From: Pseudomonas sp. PA15(2017)
GTDB taxonomy: Bacteria; Pseudomonadota; Gammaproteobacteria; Pseudomonadales; Pseudomonadaceae
Length of the DNA: 64,000 nucleotides
NCBI RefSeq assembly: GCF_001945395.1
Contig: NZ_MSXV01000038.1
Span: 1 to 64,000 of the forward strand
Direction: 5' to 3'
Shown here: one piece after another, positions 53,312 through 63,561 of the stretch
Layout: every line of letters begins with the position of its first letter
Position numbering within the stretch: the stretch's first letter is position 1
Notes under the pieces: model-generated
What the model was told of the DNA's origin: nothing
Database searches by the model: none
What the model saw: only the letters and a program-made list of their open reading frames with translations
Made by a program: the position numbers and the translations under genes

Positions 53312-55828
53312 TTACCAGAAGGTTCCACGTAGGGTCAGTGTGAAGTTGCGCGGCTCACCGTAGTAGTTACCGTATTCGGAGGTACCGACACTGGCGTAAT
53401 AGGTACGATCGAGAAGATTCCGACCATTGAGGGCCACGGTCCAGTTCTCATCTATGTCGTACTCGACCATCGCATCGTAAAGCGCATAGCCCGATTGGCT
53501 GAAGTCGTAGTCATGGCTATCGACGGCATTACCAGCATTATCGAAACGATATGCCTTGCCCGATACGTAGGTAGGGCTGGTTGCCGTTAACCCACCGCCG
53601 ACGCGCCAATCCGAGAGAGAACCTGGCAGGGTATAGACGCTCCACAGCTTGAGCATGTGCTTGGGCGTGATCGTGCTGTGCAGCGTCGACTCGGTGTCGT
53701 TGCGCACCTGGTTATAGGTGTAGCCGGCCAGTAATTGCCAACCTGGCGAAATTTCCCCGCTGGCCTCCAGGTCGATGCCCTTGCTGGTGATCTTGTCCTG
53801 GGCGAGGAAGCAGCAGGATCCGCTATAGCCGAAAGGTGGATTGGGATAGGCGGGGTCCGTGACTGCCTGATTCTCACGGGTGATGTAGAACAGCGCGGCG
53901 CTGACGTTCATCGCGCCCCCGAACAATTCGCCCTTGAGCCCCGTTTCGTAGGCCTTCCCTGTCATGGGCTCGATGGAGGTCGGTGCGTCCTCGGGCGCCT
54001 GCATGCTCAGCGATTGCGGTTTGAACATTTGCGAGTAGCTGGCATAGGCCGACCACTCGTCACTGAGGGCATAGATCACGCCACCATAGGGGATCAGCGT
54101 TGTCCCCACTCGGTCGTGCACTGGGTCATCCGTCGTCCAGCCACCCGTGCCATCGGTATTGGCAGCCGTACTGTACGCGTGCTCGAATTTGTAGCGCTGG
54201 GCGCGCGCACCCAGTACTAGCTTGAGGGGATCGGTGAGTTGCAGACGCAAGGTCGAATACGCCCCATATTGCTCTCGCGTGTTGGGGGAGTAGTCACGCC
54301 AGAAACCACGGCTCGTTCCAGTGTCCGGCAGCGGAGTAGCGCCCGGATTCCACAGGTCGATCAACCCACCCTTGCCGTTGACGCCCAGCGCCGCACGCCA
54401 GCGGCTGGTGACTTTCTGGTAATCGGCCCCCAACAGCAATTCATGCCGACGGCCGAAGGCCTCGAAACTACCAGAAAGATTCACATCGAATACCGATTGT
54501 TTGCTCCAGCTTGACACGTAGCTGCCCCACCAGTACGTGCCAGTATTGGTTGTTTCATCCACCGAACCGTAGGGGATGATGCCCTCGGTGCTGGCGGTAT
54601 TGAAGGAGTGGGTATAGGAGGTATTGAGTGTCCAATCCTCGTTGAAATGATGATCGAGCTTGGCGAACCACTCGCGAGATTCACTATCGCTCCACGCACG
54701 ATTGTTGGTGAACCAACGGTGGCGCGGCAACTTCAGATCACCGCCTGTGCTGTAGCGCGGCAAGCCGTCACCCGTGCCGTTTTCCTTGACCTTGTCGTAG
54801 CTGCCGCCGAGTGTCAGCAGGGTGTCGTAGGTCAGATCGGCCTCGACGATGCCATACAGGAAGGGCTTCTCGGTACCGCGGTTGTCCATGAAGTACTGGC
54901 GATCCGTGTAGGCTGCCACGGCACGACCACGCAAGCGGCCCTCGAATCCCAACGGGCCGGTCAGGTCGACCTCGCTGCGGTAGTTGTCCCAGGAGCCGGC
55001 GGAGGTATTGAGCTTGAGTTGGTAACTGTCCAGTGGGCGCTTGCGCACCAGATTGACGATGGCGCCTGGATCGCCGCTACCGCCCAGCAGCGCACTGGCG
55101 CCTCTCAACACCTCGATATGATCGTAGGCTGCCATGTCGTACTGCCGCTCGCTGTAAAAGGTACCCACGCCAGTACCGATATCCATGGGCGCGGCGCCGT
55201 CGATCTGCAGGTTGTCGATGCCGAAGCCGCGGGAGTAGAACGCCAGGGTGTTGTAGTTGGCATTGCGTAGCGTGATACCGGGTGTCCACTTCATCGCGTC
55301 GGCCAAGGCCGTCATGCGCTGGTCCTCGATCATCTGCTGGCTGATGATCGACACCGCCTGGGGCGTATCCTTGAGGCTGACCGGCGTCTTGGAACCCACG
55401 CTGACCAGGCCCGTGGTGTAGGAACCGCTGTTCTCGGTGGCCTCTCCCATGCCCTGCCCCTGAATTAGCGTCGCGCCAAGATTCATTGCGTTGTCCGCTG
55501 AAACAGGCTCGGCCACTATAAAGCTGCCATCTGTCGTTTTCTCCACTCTCAGGATCGAGCCGCGGAGCAGCTGTTGCAAGGCCTGCTCGACGCTCAGCTC
55601 GCCACTCAACGCTGGAGCCCGCAGGCCTTCGGCGCTATCGGTGGCGAACAGTATGCGCGTGCCGGTCTGTTCGGCCAGGGCATTGAGCGCCTGGTCCAGC
55701 GGCTGAGCGGGCAAATTGACGCTGTGCCTGGCCTCTTGGGCATGCAGGCTGGAAGCCAGCAGGATGCTGGCAGTCAACAGTGACAGCCGGTCGAACCGCG
55801 AGCGGCGCGATGGTACGTTGTTGTTCAT
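53312..55828 (-). CDS. TonB-dependent siderophore receptor with signalling (STN) domain
   Basis: Outer-membrane ferric siderophore receptor of the transducer class, 838 residues. A signal peptide (ending SLHAQ) is followed by an STN domain (about 33-110; HSVNLPAQPLDQALNALAEQ and EGLRAPALSGELSVEQALQQ). The plug (about 145-260) has TPQAVSIISQQMIEDQRM and YSRGFGIDNLQIDGAAPMDI, and the barrel ends in an aromatic residue (TLTLRGTFW). The ATG at 55828 follows ggggag. Next to FecI and FecR genes, it should signal ligand binding to FecR and be induced through the cognate sigma factor. The siderophore is not predictable. Confidence 0.95.
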   Translation of the reverse strand: MNNNVPSRRSRFDRLSLLTASILLASSLHAQEARHSVNLPAQPLDQALNALAEQTGTRILFATDSAEGLRAPALSGELSVEQALQQLLRGSILRVEKTTDGSFIVAEPVSADNAMNLGATLIQGQGMGEATENSGSYTTGLVSVGSKTPVSLKDTPQAVSIISQQMIEDQRMTALADAMKWTPGITLRNANYNTLAFYSRGFGIDNLQIDGAAPMDIGTGVGTFYSERQYDMAAYDHIEVLRGASALLGGSGDPGAIVNLVRKRPLDSYQLKLNTSAGSWDNYRSEVDLTGPLGFEGRLRGRAVAAYTDRQYFMDNRGTEKPFLYGIVEADLTYDTLLTLGGSYDKVKENGTGDGLPRYSTGGDLKLPRHRWFTNNRAWSDSESREWFAKLDHHFNEDWTLNTSYTHSFNTASTEGIIPYGSVDETTNTGTYWWGSYVSSWSKQSVFDVNLSGSFEAFGRRHELLLGADYQKVTSRWRAALGVNGKGGLIDLWNPGATPLPDTGTSRGFWRDYSPNTREQYGAYSTLRLQLTDPLKLVLGARAQRYKFEHAYSTAANTDGTGGWTTDDPVHDRVGTTLIPYGGVIYALSDEWSAYASYSQMFKPQSLSMQAPEDAPTSIEPMTGKAYETGLKGELFGGAMNVSAALFYITRENQAVTDPAYPNPPFGYSGSCCFLAQDKITSKGIDLEASGEISPGWQLLAGYTYNQVRNDTESTLHSTITPKHMLKLWSVYTLPGSLSDWRVGGGLTATSPTYVSGKAYRFDNAGNAVDSHDYDFSQSGYALYDAMVEYDIDENWTVALNGRNLLDRTYYASVGTSEYGNYYGEPRNFTLTLRGTFW

Positions 55829-56034
55829 GAAGCTCCCCAATGACGCGATCAGAAATGACGTTCATGGGAGAAGGCGGATGAGCGTCGCGGGATGTTGAGG
55901 TCGGAATGTGAAAAATTCTCGTTTATTTTTGAAGCCGCTTTGCCGAGAGCGAATACGGATCCGATTTATAGGATCGGGGCGTGATTTAGCGCCCATTGCG
56001 CGCTCACACGGTCGTTCGCAGAACGCTTGTTTCT

Positions 56035-56868
56035 CTATCGCCCGCTCACCACAACGCTGCCATCACCACCGCGGCTGAGCATCACCGGCAGGATGGCCGG
56101 CAACAGGTCGATCAGTGATTCCACCGCCGCACTGTCGAACTCGCCGGACACCCGCAGCTCGCCAAGACGCGGATCGGCCAGGCGAATCGGTGCTTGGCGG
56201 TAACGGCGGATATCGGCGAGCACGTCACGCAACGGTGTGCCGTCGAAGCGCAGCTTGCCCTGCTGCCATGCGGTCGCGCGGAGTGGGTCGAGCGAGGTCA
56301 CAGAACCCAGCCGCTCGCCACTGGCCAGCAGTTGCTGGCCACCATTCAGGCGCTTCGGTGCAGCCTGGGCCGACGATACGTCCACCGCGCCGTCAATGAC
56401 GGCGACAGCCACCCCGCGGCTGTCGCTGCGCACGTTGAATACCGTGCTGATGTCGCGCACCGAAACGCCTTGGCTGCGCACAATGAAGGGCTTGTCACCC
56501 GGCGCCACGGTGAAGGTCGCCTCGCCCTCCAGCAGCTCGAATTGCCGGCTGCGCAAGCGCTGTTCGACCCGCAGATGGGTCGCACTATTTAGGGCGATTT
56601 GGCTGCCGTCGGCCATCAGCAAATGGTCACGCTGGCCGTAGACCGTACGAATCTCGTCGCTATGCCAGGCCGGATCGACGGCCCATAGCAGCGCAGCCAC
56701 CGCCACTAACGAAAGGCTACCTCCGAGCAACTGCTTACGCCGTCGCTGGCGGGCCGTCTGCGCCTTGGCCTCGGCTAGCAGCGTTTCGCGAGACGGCACT
56801 CGATTGCGCAGTGCCTGCTCGAATGGCGTCAGCGGGTCATTACCATCGGGGCGGCGGGGTTCAGTCAT
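56035..56868 (-). CDS. FecR-type anti-sigma factor / signal transducer
   Basis: 277 residues with one membrane segment (LLGGSLSLVAVAALLWAVDP, about residues 48-67). The N-terminal cytoplasmic part should bind the sigma factor; the periplasmic FecR domain reads TVYGQRDHLLMADGSQIALN then EGEATFTVAPGDKPFIVRSQ. Its end, PIRLADPRLGELRVSGEFDS, resembles an STN fold and should contact the receptor. Three bases separate it from the sigma-factor gene. Confidence 0.92.
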   Translation of the reverse strand: MTEPRRPDGNDPLTPFEQALRNRVPSRETLLAEAKAQTARQRRRKQLLGGSLSLVAVAALLWAVDPAWHSDEIRTVYGQRDHLLMADGSQIALNSATHLRVEQRLRSRQFELLEGEATFTVAPGDKPFIVRSQGVSVRDISTVFNVRSDSRGVAVAVIDGAVDVSSAQAAPKRLNGGQQLLASGERLGSVTSLDPLRATAWQQGKLRFDGTPLRDVLADIRRYRQAPIRLADPRLGELRVSGEFDSAAVESLIDLLPAILPVMLSRGGDGSVVVSGR

Positions 56869-56871
56869 GAT

Positions 56872-57408
56872 TCAGCGACGCCCTGCCAGGGCTTGGCGCG
56901 CCGGTTCCCAGTTCTGGGCGATGCCGCGCATGGCTCGGGCGAAGTGTTGGGTGACCATGTTTACCGAAATGCCCAGCTCGTCAGCGATCTCACGCTGTGG
57001 CATATCGTGGATGCGGTGCAGCAGAAAGACTTGTCGCGCCCGGGCCGGCAGCGCATCGATGATGGACAGCAGTGCCTCGAGTTGCTGCTCGAAATCCAGC
57101 GCCGCCGCACCGTCGAACCCATGCACATGCAAATCGGGTACGTCGGCAGTCGGCTCGAAATAGGCATCACGGGTAATGTCCGCGCGTCGACGGTCGATGG
57201 CGCGATTGAAGGATGTACGGCGCAAGAAGGCGAACGGCAGCTTGACCGCCTGCTGGGGTGGCTTCTCCAGTAGCTGTAGGCAAACGTCATGCACTACATC
57301 GCGGGCAAATTGACTGCCGTGAAAGCGCCGGCGGATATAGGCGACCAAGTCATCATAATGCAGCGCCAGAGCGCTGATCAGTTCCGAGTTGGGAGGAGAC
57401 TTGGCCAT
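56872..57408 (-). CDS. ECF sigma factor, FecI-like
   Basis: 178 residues with regions 2 and 4. Region 2 has YIRRRFHGSQFARDVVHDVC and FAFLRRTSFNRAIDRRRADI; region 4 has ALPARARQVFLLHRIHDMPQ and EIADELGISVNMVTQHFARA. It directs expression of the adjoining receptor gene. A Fur-box-like sequence lies just upstream, so iron limitation should turn it on. Confidence 0.93.
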   Translation of the reverse strand: MAKSPPNSELISALALHYDDLVAYIRRRFHGSQFARDVVHDVCLQLLEKPPQQAVKLPFAFLRRTSFNRAIDRRRADITRDAYFEPTADVPDLHVHGFDGAAALDFEQQLEALLSIIDALPARARQVFLLHRIHDMPQREIADELGISVNMVTQHFARAMRGIAQNWEPARQALAGRR

Positions 57409-57420
57409 GAGAAGAATGCG

Positions 57421-57443
57421 GATAACTGAAAGTGAGTCGCATT
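57421..57443 (-). promoter_or_regulatory. Fur-box-like site upstream of the FecI gene
   Basis: gataactgaaagtgagtcgc followed by att resembles the plus-strand form of pseudomonad Fur boxes (GATAATGAGAATGATTCGCATT) with several mismatches. It lies 13-35 bases upstream of the FecI ATG, next to the AT-rich tatata region. Confidence 0.45.
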
Positions 57444-57602
57444 ATATATAAACGTCCGCAGTTGCCTATCCTGGGCAGACCTTGATTTGAGCCTTTGCAA
57501 AGATGAATAGCGGCCGCCCACGAAGTTCGCTGCGACAGGTCCCATCAAAGCCGATTAGCAGGAAACTAGGCAGCCGTGGATTCACCCGGCAACGCTTGCC
57601 GA

Positions 57603-58910
57603 TCAGTAACGCATCATCTGCGCCGCCTGCTCGGTAGCTTCCGTCGTCCGGGTCGCTAGCTTTCGCACCTCATCGGCGACCACAGCGAAACCTCTTCCTG
57701 CCTCTCCGGCTCGGGCCGCCTCGATCGCCGCGTTCAACGCTAGTAAGTTGGTCTGGCTGGCAATGCTCTGGATGGTGCCGACAATCTGCGTGAGCTTCAC
57801 GATGTTGGCTTCCAGGCTGCGCTGGTGAGCTACCTCGGTCTCGCGCATGGCGTTCTGCTGATGTTCGAGATCAACGTCCACCAAGGCACCGACCACTCGC
57901 AGCGGCGCGCCTGCGGCGTCACGCTTGGTCTGCCCGCGAGCCCGGAACCAGCGGTACTCACCGCTCTTCATCTTCAAACGATATTCGATGTCGAAAGGCG
58001 TCTTGCCTGAACGATCGTTAAGGTGGGCCTGGAACGCTTCGAGGCTGTAGGCTTTGTCCTCTGGATGCAAGCGCGATGCCCAGCTGTCCAGCACATCAGG
58101 GAACTCCTCAATCGTCTCGAAGCCCAGCAGACGACGGAACTGCGGCGACCACCAAAACGGGTTCTTCGGGTTGACTGGGTCACCGGCGATCACCTCCATG
58201 TCCCAGAGGCCGTCCGAGAGCATTTCCCGGGCAAGCTCGAAGCGAGTGATGATTACATCGTGCTCCTCCTCACGCTGCAGCTCATCGTGGATATCCCGTA
58301 GCGCCCCGGCGACCCGTAGCGCTACGCCACGGCTATCACGAAGGGTTTCGCCCTGGGCGAAGAACCAGCGGTAGGTGCCGTCCTTCATGGCCAGGCGATT
58401 TCTGACCCGATAAGGGGTCATGCCAGACTTGTCGTTCAAGTGCCGAGCGAAGGCATCCAGCGTCGCCGCCTTGTCCTCGGGATGCAGGCGGTCGGCCCAG
58501 CTGGCCAGTACGTTGGGAAAGTCTCGCTCATCACGAAAACCCAGCATGGCCCTGAGCTGCGGCGACCACCAAAACTGGTTGCGCGGGTTCACCGGGTCGC
58601 CGGCTACCACTTCCATGTCCCAGAGACCTTCGCTGGAAGCTTGGTTGACCAGATCGAAGCGCGTCTCCGAGGCGCGCGCGCCAGCCTCTGCCTCAGCCAA
58701 CATGCGCCGTGTGGCAGCCAGCTCGCGCTCGAGCTCGGCAATGCGCGAGTCGCTCTGCACAGCTTTCTGTTCGCGTGAGGTCCATTCACGCTGCACTTCT
58801 ACCCAGTTGGCAGCCCCATGGCTGGCCGCACCTTGGGCGCAGATCGGTAGCGAAGCGCTCAGTTGTTTGAGAGCCTCGAGCTCACTGCGCGGACGAAAGA
58901 GATGGAGCAT
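57603..58910 (-). CDS. Cytosolic PAS-domain methyl-accepting chemotaxis transducer
   Basis: 435 residues. Two PAS domains in tandem (about 90-205 and 215-325) share repeated sequences such as [20 protein letters not shown] and [21 protein letters not shown] short methyl-accepting signalling region ends the protein: [20 protein letters not shown] then [20 protein letters not shown]. It has no membrane segment, so it senses an internal ligand or redox state. The ATG at 58910 begins the typical [11 protein letters not shown] start; a longer start at 58952 is possible. The signalling region is short and has no typical C-terminal pentapeptide. Confidence 0.88.
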   Translation of the reverse strand: MLHLFRPRSELEALKQLSASLPICAQGAASHGAANWVEVQREWTSREQKAVQSDSRIAELERELAATRRMLAEAEAGARASETRFDLVNQASSEGLWDMEVVAGDPVNPRNQFWWSPQLRAMLGFRDERDFPNVLASWADRLHPEDKAATLDAFARHLNDKSGMTPYRVRNRLAMKDGTYRWFFAQGETLRDSRGVALRVAGALRDIHDELQREEEHDVIITRFELAREMLSDGLWDMEVIAGDPVNPKNPFWWSPQFRRLLGFETIEEFPDVLDSWASRLHPEDKAYSLEAFQAHLNDRSGKTPFDIEYRLKMKSGEYRWFRARGQTKRDAAGAPLRVVGALVDVDLEHQQNAMRETEVAHQRSLEANIVKLTQIVGTIQSIASQTNLLALNAAIEAARAGEAGRGFAVVADEVRKLATRTTEATEQAAQMMRY

Positions 58911-59299
58911 GGTTCGGTACTCAGAGGGGAATGCGAGAAATGCCGAATCCATGGCGAACGGGTGTGCTTTTCAGCTGGGTGGCCACGCTGTGCCGCAGAT
59001 AGATGAGCGGTCAGCGTCGGGTAGGACTGACGCACACCTGAAAGGTTGCGCCTTTTTTGCCGTCATTATGATATCTAAGCGTGCGGGCAATTCCACGATA
59101 TCGCGACCTGACGGCGGCGCGTCGAGGTTCCAATAGCCTGTTGACGATCTTTAGGCGCATGCAGCGGCAACTACGAGGCAGAAGGCACCGCCCACAGATA
59201 GTTACCATTCCATGCTACGGGAATGATCGACCGCTCCCCATTCAGCCGCCAAAATCAACCAGTCTGGACCGAAAGATTATGAACAGGCGCCAAGCCCGT
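58911..59299. other. Gene-free gap between transducer and hybrid kinase
   Basis: The first 225 bases show no gene or clear structure apart from the transducer's leader. The right part is occupied by a MITE-like element (separate entry). No terminator with a T-run was found after the kinase stop at 59300. Confidence 0.5.
59136..59288. repeat. MITE-like element with terminal inverted repeats (copy 3)
   Basis: A 153-bp element with ends gcctgttgacgatcttt and aaagattatgaacaggc. The interior, gcaactacgaggcagaag and acgggaatgatcgaccgct with agccgccaaaatcaacc, matches copy 2 (2903-3131) in order. This is the shortest complete copy and lacks the REP and the 19-bp duplication. No coding capacity. Confidence 0.65.
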
Positions 59300-61219
59300 T
59301 CAGCGCAGAGACAACAAGCGCTGAACAATGGCCTTCAGCTCCTTCACGGCAAAGGGCTTCAGCAGAAGTTCGGTCTGGCCGCTTTTGAGGGCGATTGCCG
59401 GGACGGCATTTTCCACGAAGCCGGAAATGAACAGGACCTTGAGCGTAGGGCACCTGTCGAGCGCGATCACCGCCAGTTCATCGCCGCTCATCTCGCCGGG
59501 CAGGCCGATGTCCGTGATCAGCAGCGCTGCCTCGGAATCGCCCTCCAGCTCCCGAAGTGCCTGTGCCGCGTTCCCGGCCTTGGAGACCTTGTAGCCGACC
59601 TCCTCCAGCGCCTCGGCGATCAGGTCGCGAATGGCTGCCTCATCGTCGACCACCAGTATTGTGGCGCTATCTGCCTGGAAATCCTGCTCGACACTGGTGG
59701 GCAGACTCACATCGAGAATGGCCGCCTGACTGTGATGCAAAGGCAGGAGAAGGCTTACCGAAGTGCCCTTGCCCATTACCGACTCGATGCGAGCCTCACC
59801 CGATGATTGCTGGGCGAAGCCATACACCATCGAAAGGCCCAGGCCCGTGCCAGAGCCTAGCGGTTTGGTGGTAAAAAAGGGATCGAACGCACGCTCGAGC
59901 ACGCTTTGTGGCATACCCATTCCGGTATCCGTCACCCGCAAGAGTGCGTATTGCCCGGCATTCAGGGGCGCGGCGCCCTGCGCGGCATCAATGCGGGTCT
60001 GGCTGATCTCGATCTGTAGCCGGCCCCCATGAGGCATGGCGTCGCGGGCGTTGATGCACAGGTTCAGTATCGCGTTTTCCAGCTGATGGGCATCACAAAA
60101 GCACAGCAAGGCGTTGTCCGGCGCGACTATCTCCAGATCAATCCGCGGCGTGAGGGTTCTACTGATCAGCTCTCTCATATCCTGAGCCAGCAACCCCAGG
60201 TCGACGACTGAACTGGCCAGCGGCTGACGCCTTGCGTAGGCCAGCAGGCGGTGGGTGAGCGAGGCTGCACGTCCTGACGCATTACGGGCCAGCGCGACGT
60301 AGCGCGGCAGATCCGCCTGGTTTCCCTGAGCGATACGCTGCTCCAGCATGTCCAGGCTACCGGTGATCACAGTCAGCAGGTTATTGAAGTCGTGGGCCAA
60401 CCCGCCTGTTAGCTGGCCCACAGCTTCCATCTTCTGGCTTTGCTGCAACTGCGAGCTTACTTTCTCGAGCGCTTCCTGGCGCTCCCTGTACAAGGTGATG
60501 TCCCGCGCGACCGCGAAATAAAGCCCCTGTCGGCGTGCAATCCGCCAGTTCAGGTGCAGCGGTTTGCCACTGGCACGAAAGCCTTGGGTATCGAGCTCTG
60601 CGATGGCCCCTTTGTCCAGGCTGCGCAGAGCATCCGAGAGTTGTGAGGGGGAGATGAAGCTGAAAAATGCACCGGCCTTGAGTTCCTGGTCGGTATGCCC
60701 GGTTTCGGTCTGCCAGGCCGGATTCATCGCCACGATGTCCCCGCCTTCGGAAACCGTACAGATCAGGTCGGGGGATACATTCCAGATGCCATCGCGCTCC
60801 AATGTACGGCGCTCGACCTCATGCTCCAGCCGATGATTGACATCGTAGAGTGCGTTCAGGGTTCTTTGGAACAGGGCGCAGACAACGGCCATGCCGAAAG
60901 TCACCAGGGCGAAACTCGCGCTGCTGATCCAGGCGGTCGAGCCATCGTTGAGGCCAATCTCGCCAATGAACAAGTAGTGTGCGGTGAGCACTGCTAGAAC
61001 GCAGCCCAGGGCGGACGGGCCAACACCAAAGCAAAAACCGATGAACATCAGCCCCGGTATGAAAAACAGGTACGGTAGTGCCGTGAACGGAAGCTGAAAG
61101 CGCACCGCGCCACATAGCGCGATCACCATGACGGTGCCCGCGTAGCGAACCGCCGTGCTTGGCTGGAAGCGCGCCAGCCGGCGAACCAGCTCAAGGCTGC
61201 GAGAGAGAATACCGATCAA
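59300..61219 (-). CDS. Hybrid sensor histidine kinase with C-terminal receiver domain
   Basis: 639 residues. Four or so N-terminal hydrophobic segments (about 20-130) form a membrane anchor, followed by a PAS domain (DGIWNVSPDLICTVSEGGDI). The HisKA box MEAVGQLTGGLAHDFNNLLT carries the phosphorylated His, and the ATPase domain has NLCINARDAMPHGG and GSGTGLGLSMVYGF. The receiver has ILVVDDEAAIRDLIAEALEE, the phospho-acceptor Asp in LLITDIGLPGEMSGDE and Lys in LLLKPFAVKEL. I use the TTG at 61219, preceded by cggag; a GTG at 61294 would add 25 residues. No cognate regulator is adjacent. Confidence 0.88.
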   Translation of the reverse strand: MIGILSRSLELVRRLARFQPSTAVRYAGTVMVIALCGAVRFQLPFTALPYLFFIPGLMFIGFCFGVGPSALGCVLAVLTAHYLFIGEIGLNDGSTAWISSASFALVTFGMAVVCALFQRTLNALYDVNHRLEHEVERRTLERDGIWNVSPDLICTVSEGGDIVAMNPAWQTETGHTDQELKAGAFFSFISPSQLSDALRSLDKGAIAELDTQGFRASGKPLHLNWRIARRQGLYFAVARDITLYRERQEALEKVSSQLQQSQKMEAVGQLTGGLAHDFNNLLTVITGSLDMLEQRIAQGNQADLPRYVALARNASGRAASLTHRLLAYARRQPLASSVVDLGLLAQDMRELISRTLTPRIDLEIVAPDNALLCFCDAHQLENAILNLCINARDAMPHGGRLQIEISQTRIDAAQGAAPLNAGQYALLRVTDTGMGMPQSVLERAFDPFFTTKPLGSGTGLGLSMVYGFAQQSSGEARIESVMGKGTSVSLLLPLHHSQAAILDVSLPTSVEQDFQADSATILVVDDEAAIRDLIAEALEEVGYKVSKAGNAAQALRELEGDSEAALLITDIGLPGEMSGDELAVIALDRCPTLKVLFISGFVENAVPAIALKSGQTELLLKPFAVKELKAIVQRLLSLR

Positions 61220-61478
61220 ATGAGGCTCCGTTGGGGCCAGGTGGGAGAGCGCTGATGCGAATTGTCGGCAGTCGGCAAGGCGGAAGGTTTCCACCGCAGC
61301 TGATTATCGGCAGTCGCCCGTGCAGCTTTAAGTAATTCGGCATCCAGCCCCATAGTTTCTGACCAACAGCCTGATGGCCAACCACAATTGTGTGGATACG
61401 GCGAGGTGGTAAACTCAAGGCACTCAGTGAACACCTGATTTTACTATTTCAACCCCCTTGGTACTCATAGTAGCCGAC

Positions 61479-63260
61479 ATGACCACGTGCCATTTACCAC
61501 CCGCAGAAGAACGCGCACGATTGGTCGATGTAGACCGGCTGACCTCGGATTTGGAGAGCGGCTCTGATCCTGTCCTCAACAGCATCGTGGCGATGGTTTC
61601 CAGCTATTTCGAGGTGCCCACGTCGCTGGTCAGCATCATCGAGCGCGACTATCAGGTTTTCAAAGCTCGCGTGGGGATGGAGCCTGAACGTACGTCACGG
61701 GAAATGTCGTTCTGCGTCCATGGTCTCGACGAGGGGTCCTTATTGGAGATATGCGACCCTGTCGCCGATCCACGCTTCTCCGATAATCCATTGGTAACAG
61801 CTGCCCCGTTCATCCGGTATTACGCAGGTGCTCCGCTGACAATCAGCTCAGGACAGAGCCTGGGCCGGCTTTGCATCATTGACCATAAAACGCATGCACC
61901 AATGAGCGAGCAAGGACGAAGCCTTCTGCGTAACGCCGCTCAGGTGGTAGTACAGCGATTGGAATCCATCCATCGCTCGCACTACATCGATCCGATGACA
62001 GGCCTGCCCAACCGCCAACGTTTTGATGCGGACATTCAGCAGAGGCTCGAGCACGAGGAGCGCGTTGCCATTCTTGTCGAGCCACTCTCTGCGAGTGGGA
62101 TGGACAGCTTGGCGAAGTCGCTCGGGAGCGAGTTCTTCACCCATTTCATGCTGGCGGTCAAAGAACTGCTCCTGCAGCTGCTGCCCGCGGAAACGCGTTT
62201 GTACCGCTCCGGTACTCTAGGCTTCGTCGCGCTGCTCAGCTCCCGAGCACTGTCGCTGTCCTGCCTGGTCGACAGTATGGTGCATGCATTCGAACGGCCG
62301 CTCTACTGTGCGGATATCCCGGTTTTCCCCGATGTGGGAATCAGCGTGCTGCATCTCAAGGGCGAAGCCGGCGCGCCAACGGACATCCTGCGTTTGATGT
62401 CGAGCATCACCGATACGGCGCGCCGAAGTGAGTTGCGTTGGCTCGACTACGATCCGGCGATCGATTCGAGCCTGCGACGTAGCACCGCACTGCTCAATGA
62501 CATCGAAGCGGCACTTGCCGCCGTTGATCAGTTCAGGCTGGTCTACCAACCTCGTGTCGATTTGGCCAGCAACCGGTGCGTTGCCGTTGAGGCATTGCTG
62601 CGGTGGTCGCATCCCACGCTGGGTGAGATCAGCCCCACTGAATTTATCCCGCTGGCTGAAACTACCGCCTCGATTCGTCATATCACCAGTTGGGTGGTAA
62701 GGCGCGTCTGCGAGCAGTTGTCGGACTGGCGCGCCCAAGGCCTGGAAATAACCGTTTCCTTGAACGTCTCGGCACTGGACCTGACTGACGGGCATCTGTT
62801 CGATCAGTTGCTCGAGGCTCTGCGAGCGTTCAAGGTGGAACCCCGATCCGTCGAACTCGAATTTACCGAGAGTGTCCTGGTAACCGACTTCCAGGCCGTG
62901 CGAGTTCAGTTGCAACGCTTCCGCGATCTGGGGGTGGCCATTGGCATCGATGACTTTGGCAGTGGATACAGTAACTGGGCATACCTGCGCCAAATTCCGG
63001 CAACCAGCGTAAAACTCGATCGCTCGCTGCTGGCTGATCTCCAACCGGGCAATAGCGAATGGCACATCATCCGTGGCCTGATCAGCCTGGTGCGTGACCT
63101 GCGCCTGACCGTCGTCGCGGAAGGGGTTGAAACAGAGCTGCATTACCACCTGCTGCGAGGCTGGGGCTGTCAGCAAGGCCAGGGGTATTACTTCGCAAAA
63201 CCCCTATCGCCAGTCGCCCTTCTCGCTTGGTTTGACGAAGGTAGCTGGCGTTCAGGCTGA
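61479..63260 (+). CDS. GAF-degenerate GGDEF-EAL protein, probable c-di-GMP phosphodiesterase
   Basis: 593 residues. A GAF domain (about 25-165; LVSIIERDYQVFKARVGMEP) is followed by a GGDEF-like domain that starts YIDPMTGLPNRQRFDADI but reads GTLGFVALLSS where GGDEF should be, so it cannot make c-di-GMP. The EAL domain is complete: AVEALLRWSHP, SLNVSALD, VELEFTES, GIDDFGSGYSNW, VKLDRSLL, VVAEGVET and QGYYFAKP. It should hydrolyse c-di-GMP, with GAF or the dead GGDEF domain as the regulatory input. The ATG at 61479 is preferred to a TTG at 61458; neither has a strong ribosome site. Confidence 0.9.
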   Translation: MTTCHLPPAEERARLVDVDRLTSDLESGSDPVLNSIVAMVSSYFEVPTSLVSIIERDYQVFKARVGMEPERTSREMSFCVHGLDEGSLLEICDPVADPRFSDNPLVTAAPFIRYYAGAPLTISSGQSLGRLCIIDHKTHAPMSEQGRSLLRNAAQVVVQRLESIHRSHYIDPMTGLPNRQRFDADIQQRLEHEERVAILVEPLSASGMDSLAKSLGSEFFTHFMLAVKELLLQLLPAETRLYRSGTLGFVALLSSRALSLSCLVDSMVHAFERPLYCADIPVFPDVGISVLHLKGEAGAPTDILRLMSSITDTARRSELRWLDYDPAIDSSLRRSTALLNDIEAALAAVDQFRLVYQPRVDLASNRCVAVEALLRWSHPTLGEISPTEFIPLAETTASIRHITSWVVRRVCEQLSDWRAQGLEITVSLNVSALDLTDGHLFDQLLEALRAFKVEPRSVELEFTESVLVTDFQAVRVQLQRFRDLGVAIGIDDFGSGYSNWAYLRQIPATSVKLDRSLLADLQPGNSEWHIIRGLISLVRDLRLTVVAEGVETELHYHLLRGWGCQQGQGYYFAKPLSPVALLAWFDEGSWRSG

Positions 63261-63561
63261 GGCACTGCACTCTTTTCCGCTGAGACTGAAGAGCATTTGC
63301 TTCGCGTCAGATAGCACTGATGTGAGATTGGTCATCTCTGCACGTTCGAGAAGCAAGCAATGCCTCATCTTATCGCCAAGGTTCGAAGCTTGAACCCGAG
63401 ATAACCGATAACTGCAGAACTGTCGAATGCTGCTGCAAACCAGGGCCCGACAACAGTTTTTTGGCAGAGGGCGATCAGCCAAGACCTGCCGACCACTCGG
63501 GGCTTGGTTGGCATCACCTGAAGCTCTTTGGCGCCTCCTGAACCCGGTGCGCGTCCTGCCG
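63261..63561. other. Gene-free gap after the EAL gene
   Basis: About 300 bases with no gene, hairpin terminator or repeat that I can support. Confidence 0.5.

Noticed and set aside
55950..55980. GATCC…GGATC palindrome upstream of the TonB-receptor gene as a terminator of FecR
   Set aside because: The stem is only five bases and no T-run follows.
61479..62450. Active diguanylate cyclase domain in the EAL protein
   Set aside because: The GGDEF signature is absent (GTLGFVALL at its place), so only the EAL activity is supported.
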